57,505 nucleotides of DNA from Hoylesella timonensis 4401737 = DSM 22865 = JCM 15640 (GTDB lineage: Bacteria > Bacteroidota > Bacteroidia > Bacteroidales > Bacteroidaceae): the NCBI RefSeq assembly GCF_000455445.1, contig NZ_HG417098.1, positions 126,091-183,595 on the forward strand, given 5' to 3'. The notes beneath the pieces were generated by a model that was given only the letters and a program-made list of their open reading frames with translations, searched no databases and was not told the origin of the DNA. Below, in pieces: positions 53,415 to 57,505 of the stretch. Position 1 is the first letter of the stretch. Every line of letters begins with the position of its first letter. Position numbers and translations under genes: made by a program.

Positions 53415-53656
53415 ACACGACCTATCAAACGCTGATAGTCAAATTCAGCGAACCTATCACGGCATTGGACGGTATCTTTGACGATGCCCAAGCGTGGGGA
53501 ACTGACACCCTCAAAGGGTGGATAGATGATTACGAAAGCACACGTTTCACCGCCACCGACAGCCATACGGCAGTCATCACGAGCGAGTATAATATGGAAT
53601 GTGTGAAAGAGTGGCTGCAACGGCAGACACCCATTGCCGAGATGCGAGAATTTTGA
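53411..53656 (+). CDS. Small conserved element protein
   Basis: From the ATG at 53411 the product is 81 residues (MNTTYQTLIVKFSEPITALD; later DYESTRFTATDSHTAVITSE). The alternative start at 53330 would lie deep inside the DUF3873 gene. The ATGA overlap decides the start. It looks like a compact alpha/beta domain; no function is known. Confidence 0.65.
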   Translation: MNTTYQTLIVKFSEPITALDGIFDDAQAWGTDTLKGWIDDYESTRFTATDSHTAVITSEYNMECVKEWLQRQTPIAEMREF

Positions 53657-53710
53657 ACAAGTTGGCGGTGCGGACACCGCCAACACTTAAAACCCTAAAA
53701 ACAACGGTTA

Positions 53711-54019
53711 ATGATAGCACAGACGATATTACAGCAGATAGGCGGAAGAAGATTTACCGCCATGACGGGTAGCCGTGATTTCATCGACATGGGCAACGGC
53801 TTACGGATGAGCCTTACACGGAACAAGACAAGTGCCAACCGCCTTGACATCATCTATGATGCGGGGGCAGACCTCTACAATATGCGGTTCTACCGCAGGA
53901 CATTCAGCAAAAAGACTTTCGAGTGCAAGGAAAAGTACATTGCCGTACACGAGGGCATCTATTTTGATATGCTGGAAGAAATATTCACGATGGTGACGGG
54001 ACTTTACACACGCTTTTGA
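53711..54019 (+). CDS. Small conserved element protein
   Basis: The 102-residue product (MIAQTILQQIGGRRFTAMTG, NRLDIIYDAGADLYNMRFYR) has no signal peptide. It is basic with an aromatic-rich middle and resembles hypothetical proteins seen near PcfJ in conjugative transposons. It starts 54 bases after the previous gene and is followed by a GC-rich hairpin, so it may end this operon. Confidence 0.65.
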   Translation: MIAQTILQQIGGRRFTAMTGSRDFIDMGNGLRMSLTRNKTSANRLDIIYDAGADLYNMRFYRRTFSKKTFECKEKYIAVHEGIYFDMLEEIFTMVTGLYTRF

Positions 54020-54024
54020 GTTGC

Positions 54025-54082
54025 GGCGGCGAGAGCCGCCCTACTTTCTTTCGGTGAGCATGATGGCGGACAAAGAAAGTAG
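54025..54082 (+). terminator. Double hairpin after the cargo operon
   Basis: GGCGGC (54025-54030) pairs with GCCGCC (54035-54040) around GAGA; immediately after, CTACTTTCTTT (54041-54051) is repeated inverted as AAAGAAAGTAG (54072-54082). The first hairpin followed by a T-containing tract resembles a terminator. Confidence 0.55.
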
Positions 54083-54136
54083 CAAAGAAACCTCTGTGCC
54101 AATCTGCGATATTATTCACAAAAACAAGTTTTTATT

Positions 54137-54358
54137 ATGGAAACAATCAGGCAGGACGGAAAAATCATCTTGCACGGCAACGACGGCATAAGCATAAAGA
54201 TGATTTTCAAAAACCTTACGGGAAAGAATTTTCAAGGTAGGGAGTATGCGGACTATATCCGTCACATCGCAATCGGGAGCATGGGATTTACACCCGGAAG
54301 CATCGAATTTTGCAGGGATGGTGACGTGATAGATACGGGTACAATCCCGAATGTATGA
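54137..54358 (+). CDS. Small element protein of unknown function
   Basis: The 73-residue product (METIRQDGKIILHGNDGISI, ADYIRHIAIGSMGFTPGSIE) lies alone between the double hairpin and the convergence terminator. It is charged, has no signal peptide and has no recognised domain. The codon composition matches the element. Confidence 0.55.
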   Translation: METIRQDGKIILHGNDGISIKMIFKNLTGKNFQGREYADYIRHIAIGSMGFTPGSIEFCRDGDVIDTGTIPNV

Positions 54359-54364
54359 AAAGCG

Positions 54365-54401
54365 GAAAATCCGATGAAGTTGGCGGCTTCATCGGATTTT
54401 C
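54365..54401. terminator. Convergence terminator with perfect 15-bp stem
   Basis: GAAAATCCGATGAAG (54365-54379) is the exact complement of CTTCATCGGATTTTC (54387-54401), with a 7-base loop. With A-rich and T-rich outer ends it should terminate both the cargo genes and the tra operon. Confidence 0.85.
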
Positions 54402-54409
54402 ATTTACAG

Positions 54410-54937
54410 TCACGGGATATACAGCAGTGCAAACTCCGCCTTTCTCCGTTTGAGCAGCATGGCGTGGCGTTTTCCTTTGTAGTTGCAGAAGGCTACATAC
54501 TCCCGGTAGATGTTCCTGTCGCCAGCCTCCAGCTTCTTTATCAAGGTGCTTTTAGGGATTGTCTTGCTACCCAAAAGCCGGTATGGACCCACGTTGTAAG
54601 CAAGCGTGGCAAGTAAAAGACTATCCTTCCCGAACTGCCGGAACATCGCGCAGAACTTCCGCAGGTCTTTCCGCAGGAGCGCGTCCGCCTGCCGCTTCGT
54701 CATGGTTCGTGCCGAGTACCTTTCGCCCGGCAAAATCTTGTGACCCCAACCCACGTATGGGTGGTGCTTTTCCGAGTGCCATCCCTCAAAATACTTCGTG
54801 CATCGTACCGCCCTCTCGAATAGAGACAGCCGGTAGATTGCCGCCTGCCCGTCCGTTCCCTCTTGGCGGCTGATCTGTGCGGACACAAAACAGACCGTCA
54901 GAAGCGAACAGAGCATTGTCATGAATACACGCATCAT
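54410..54937 (-). CDS. Exported lysozyme of the conjugative element
   Basis: The 175-residue protein has a signal peptide (about 1-20, ending VSA) and a GH24/phage-type lysozyme region with KYFEGWHSEKHHPYVGWGH, where the Glu of FEG fits the catalytic residue, then TMTKRQADALLRKDL and TLAYNVGPYRLLGS. It should cut peptidoglycan so that the transfer machinery can cross the wall. The start (ATGATG at 54937 or 54934) overlaps the TraQ stop. Conjugative transposons of this group commonly end their tra operon with such an enzyme. Confidence 0.82.
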   Translation of the reverse strand: MMRVFMTMLCSLLTVCFVSAQISRQEGTDGQAAIYRLSLFERAVRCTKYFEGWHSEKHHPYVGWGHKILPGERYSARTMTKRQADALLRKDLRKFCAMFRQFGKDSLLLATLAYNVGPYRLLGSKTIPKSTLIKKLEAGDRNIYREYVAFCNYKGKRHAMLLKRRKAEFALLYIP

Positions 54938-55437
54938 TTTAGCAAGGGGCTGAAGTTGCCGATGGGAACGATGGTCAAACCGTCATCCTTTGCATTCCGG
55001 TTGTTGAAGTCAAATTCCAACTCGAAAGAGTTGCCGAAGTTGTCCTCCACCACCACAATAAAGTTGTGCGCCTCTTCGCCCTCCGCCGTGTAGTACAGGC
55101 GGAACTTTTCGTTCTCCAGCAGGTAGCGGTCGTTAGGCAGGAAGGTGATGCCGTTATCCATTTTCAACTTTCCTTCTCCCTCAAACTGAAAATAGCGGAT
55201 GGTGTAAAGCGTGTTAGCGAAGTCGCCCTCCTTTTTCAGCTCACAGCGGATTTCCACCGTCTGCCCCTTCGTCACCTTGTTCGGCACGGGCATGACCTCC
55301 ACCGTGAAGGGATAGGACTGCTGGATGTCCATGTCGTCATCGCACGACACGATGGTGAATGACACAGCGGCTATCAGGCATAACGCCACCACCTTAAAGA
55401 TATTTGTTCTCTTGTTTCTGTTGTTCAGTATGTTCAT
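54934..55437 (-). CDS. traQ: Conjugal transfer protein TraQ (DUF3872-like)
   Basis: From the ATG at 55437 the product is 167 residues with a lipoprotein-type signal (VVALCLIAAVSFTIVSC, Cys near 33), then DDDMDIQQSYPFTVEVMPVP and a beta-rich domain (GQTVEIRCELKKEGDFANTL), which matches TraQ of CTnDOT-type elements. The start overlaps the TraP stop by 4 bases (ATGA), which decides it; the longer frame to 55512 was rejected. It is thought to be an envelope component of the mating apparatus. Confidence 0.82.
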   Translation of the reverse strand: MNILNNRNKRTNIFKVVALCLIAAVSFTIVSCDDDMDIQQSYPFTVEVMPVPNKVTKGQTVEIRCELKKEGDFANTLYTIRYFQFEGEGKLKMDNGITFLPNDRYLLENEKFRLYYTAEGEEAHNFIVVVEDNFGNSFELEFDFNNRNAKDDGLTIVPIGNFSPLLK

Positions 55438-56336
55438 TTTTCTTCGATTTTTAGATGGTTGTTTTTCTGTTTTTTCGTTGTCTGTTGCAGATACTCGTTC
55501 AAGTCCTTGCAACCGCCATAGAGGGAGGAACGGTCGGCGACATGCGCCCCATACCGTTTGGCAAGAGCGTCAAGCGTCCGCCGTCCGGCTTCGTCACGGT
55601 CAAGGAAGCATCCGATGCGCCCGTAGCCGTCCAGCAATCCCGCCGCCTTCTCCACGTTGGCGACAGAGTTCAGTACAAGGCAGTCAGCGTTACCGGTTAC
55701 GCCAAGCGTCACGGCGGAGAGAAAGTCCATGAAGCCCTCAAACACGAGGCACTCGTCAGCCGGGATTTCCTTCGTCCTTGCCAAAGACACATCTTTTGGC
55801 GGGATGCACCCCTTGAAATATCGGCTTCGGACTTCATATCCACCTGCCATATTCAGGAAACCGACAGCGAAATACCGTTTTCCACGCACACTGTAGTTCA
55901 GGCGGCAACAGTGGCGGGATGCTACTCCGATTGGTATGCCTCGTTCCTCTAAATACTCCGTCAGCGGTGAACGAAACAGCGGAGCGACCTCCACATCCTC
56001 AAAGACAGGTTCGGTCGGCTTCGGGAGATAGGCGGGCTTTTCCCATCCGGCAACCGTCATATTGGCGGCTTCCGCTATGAACTTCGCTTGCTTCATGAAG
56101 TCATCGCTTTGCAGAAACTCCCCGGCAAGCGTGAAGATGTCACCGCCCTTGCCCAAACCGAAGTCGTACCAAAGCTGTTTCGCCACGTTCACACGGAAAG
56201 AGGGGGTGCGCTCGCCCCTGTACGGGGCGATATACCACAGCTCGTTACCGCTCCTTCTGACAGGCTCATGCCCCAACCGTGCGAGAAAATCCGCAAGCGG
56301 CATCCTTCTGATAGCATCTATTTCCGTCCGTTCCAT
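55434..56336 (-). CDS. traP: TraP, Toprim/primase-like protein
   Basis: From the ATG at 56336 the product is 300 residues. An N-terminal primase-like zinc-ribbon region is reduced (WYIAPYRGERTPSFRVNVAK), with no CHC2 cysteine set, and a Toprim domain follows: LVFEGFMDFLSA with its Glu and CFLDRDEAGRRTLDAL with DxD. It should prime DNA synthesis on the transferred strand, or have evolved from such an enzyme. The upstream in-frame ATG at 56435 overlaps traO and adds a low-complexity Ser-rich tail, so it was rejected. Confidence 0.83.
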   Translation of the reverse strand: MERTEIDAIRRMPLADFLARLGHEPVRRSGNELWYIAPYRGERTPSFRVNVAKQLWYDFGLGKGGDIFTLAGEFLQSDDFMKQAKFIAEAANMTVAGWEKPAYLPKPTEPVFEDVEVAPLFRSPLTEYLEERGIPIGVASRHCCRLNYSVRGKRYFAVGFLNMAGGYEVRSRYFKGCIPPKDVSLARTKEIPADECLVFEGFMDFLSAVTLGVTGNADCLVLNSVANVEKAAGLLDGYGRIGCFLDRDEAGRRTLDALAKRYGAHVADRSSLYGGCKDLNEYLQQTTKKQKNNHLKIEEK

Positions 56337-56343
56337 GCCCGTG

Positions 56344-56919
56344 TCAGTTGATGATGAACTTGACGCCGACCCCGAACTGCGTGTGGAACTTCCGCGTGTC
56401 GCCACCCCACAGGCAACGCTCACGCAGGTTGGCAAGCAGGGCGATACGGTCTGTCACGTAGCACTCCACATCGAGCGTCAGCGCACCGCCGTAGATGAAG
56501 GCGTCCCGGTCGTGCAGCGTGGAGCCGTCATGCAGCACCTTATTCCCCCAATTCACCGATTCATATCCGGCGAGAGCCGAAGCCCCGGCATAGACGAACA
56601 CGATTTTTCGGGCGTCCGACAGTATCTTGAAGTAATATCCGCCCTCCGCCGTGAACTGCGCCACGGGTATCTTGGTATCCTTGTAGGGATTGTTTTTCAG
56701 GAGGTATTCGCCACCGAACACCCACTTGTTCCCCCTCTTCGTGTAAGTGGAGAGAGCCGCCCCGAAACTGTACCCGCCGTCCTTGCCGCCGGGATTGAAG
56801 CCGTCCGCCATGTCCGCCCTCACCTCGATGCCCTGCATCTTCGGCAGACACCGCTGGGCGTGCGCCTGCCCTGTAAAAAGGGCAAGCGACGCGATGATTA
56901 TTGCGATGTACTTTCTCAT
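56344..56919 (-). CDS. traO: Conjugal transfer protein TraO
   Basis: The 191-residue product has a signal peptide (about 1-21, ending AHA) and strands alternating in the manner of an outer-membrane barrel (VAQFTAEGGYYFKILSD, VFVYAGASALAGYES, FHTQFGVGVKFIIN). The order between TraN and TraP fits TraO of CTnDOT-type elements. It probably sits in the outer membrane as part of the mating channel. Confidence 0.82.
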   Translation of the reverse strand: MRKYIAIIIASLALFTGQAHAQRCLPKMQGIEVRADMADGFNPGGKDGGYSFGAALSTYTKRGNKWVFGGEYLLKNNPYKDTKIPVAQFTAEGGYYFKILSDARKIVFVYAGASALAGYESVNWGNKVLHDGSTLHDRDAFIYGGALTLDVECYVTDRIALLANLRERCLWGGDTRKFHTQFGVGVKFIIN

Positions 56920-56921
56920 GG

Positions 56922-57505
56922 TCAGCGCACTTGAAGTTCGTTGATGGTACCCGCACGTACCAAATCCTCGTTCTCAATCACGAAGGACTGGTGACGGCCG
57001 CCGTTCTTCTCGTTCAGCTCCACCACGAGGCACTTGTCATCGGGGATGGTGAACTTCGCCATCGTGAAGACCGTGCGCTCGCTCTTTTTGCCCGGCACGA
57101 GGGTGGCGTAGTTCTGCGCGCGGAGCGGCAGGATGATCTGCTCCTGCACGGCGGTACGCTTCGCCACCTTCTTGTCCACGATTTTCCAAGTGATGTAGTC
57201 CACATCGAAAGGCACGTTGCTCTGGTTCTTTATCTCCGTGTGGAAATAGAGCAATCCGTTGTGCGTGTAGATGCCTTTGAGAAGATACTGGATGCCGAAA
57301 CGCTTGCAGCCGATATGCTTCACCTCGCGCTTGTTCTGTTTGTGGATGGACTTCATGATAAGTCGCACCAGCATCGGGCTTTCGCTGCCCAGCTCTTTCA
57401 GATAGATTTCCTGTGCGTTATTCGGGCGGTTCACCGTGCTGCCGTCATGGATGAAGTCGCACATCTCCACATTGAGCAACAGCGGTTCGGCGGCGTACTT
57501 CACGT
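56922..57505 (-). CDS. traN: Conjugal transfer protein TraN, C-terminal part
   Basis: The frame runs from the right edge of the window to a stop at 56922 and gives about 193 residues. It has ALPHA/beta segments such as GCKRFGIQYLLKGIYTHNG, LYFHTEIKNQSNVPFDVDYI and ERTVFTMAKFTIPDDKCLVV, matching the C-terminal part of the DUF4138/TraN family. The N-terminus is outside the window. It lies 2 bases before traO and is probably a periplasmic mating-channel protein, like VirB9. Confidence 0.82.
   Translation of the reverse strand, partial: VKYAAEPLLLNVEMCDFIHDGSTVNRPNNAQEIYLKELGSESPMLVRLIMKSIHKQNKREVKHIGCKRFGIQYLLKGIYTHNGLLYFHTEIKNQSNVPFDVDYITWKIVDKKVAKRTAVQEQIILPLRAQNYATLVPGKKSERTVFTMAKFTIPDDKCLVVELNEKNGGRHQSFVIENEDLVRAGTINELQVR

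Noticed and set aside
1..57505. CRISPR arrays, tRNA or rRNA genes
   Set aside because: I saw no regularly spaced short repeats and no cloverleaf or rRNA-like sequence on either strand.

Overview
The window looks like a Bacteroidales chromosome, most plausibly Prevotella or a close relative. The evidence is the SusC/SusD pair, many promoters of the Bacteroidota type (TAnnTTTG about 20 bases after TTG or TTTG), families common in that group (DUF4230, DUF4738, DUF5686, GtrA/PAP2 lipid genes) and a CTnDOT-type conjugative element at the right end. The chromosomal part (about 1-49.7 kb) is AT-rich. The right end (from about 50 kb) is visibly richer in G+C and carries tra genes, so it is imported DNA. 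No tRNA, rRNA or CRISPR array was seen.

Layout, left to right. (1) 1-11.0 kb, minus strand: an apparent operon of an exported CbiK/CbiX-like chelatase, a SusC receptor, a SusD lipoprotein, a second lipoprotein, a periplasmic M16 protease, a ChaN-family protein and a truncated secreted protein. It reads as an uptake system for haem or an iron-bearing protein. (2) 11.1-19.5 kb: xseA and, about 4.7 kb further on, xseB; between them a DnaQ-like exonuclease, a WYL regulator and an AAA ATPase on the minus strand; then trmB and an Mrp/ApbC ATPase. (3) 19.7-25.7 kb, minus strand: a coiled-coil protein, TolC, HlyD and two ABC-2 permeases, with no ATPase gene. (4) 26.5 kb: a Bcp/PrxQ peroxiredoxin. (5) 27.1-36.6 kb, minus strand: the most striking block, with a vWA lipoprotein, a small membrane protein, a tubulin-like GTPase, a very large actin/Hsp70-like protein, a coiled-coil protein and a zinc-ribbon membrane protein; a DUF4738 lipoprotein lies upstream. 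(6) 37.5-43.2 kb: a PAP2 phosphatase fused to a probable outer-membrane domain, two DUF4230 proteins and a DUF5686 outer-membrane protein. (7) 43.4-45.9 kb: pgpA-like, gtrA, CDP-alcohol phosphatidyltransferase and Aur1-like PAP2, matching the Bacteroides inositol-lipid cluster but with no inositol-phosphate synthase beside it. (8) An outer-membrane barrel protein and a PiT phosphate transporter. (9) 49.7-57.5 kb: the conjugative element, with small plus-strand cargo genes (PcfK, PcfJ, DUF3873) converging on minus-strand traN-traO-traP-traQ-lysozyme at a perfect 15-bp-stem hairpin.

Three copies of an exactly 390-bp non-coding repeat (16.4, 25.9 and 36.9 kb) lie between gene blocks, and a diverged relative lies at 46.9 kb. 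The best candidates for undescribed biology are the tubulin/actin/vWA operon and the chelatase-SusCD-M16-ChaN operon. All functions are read from sequence by eye, without database searches.
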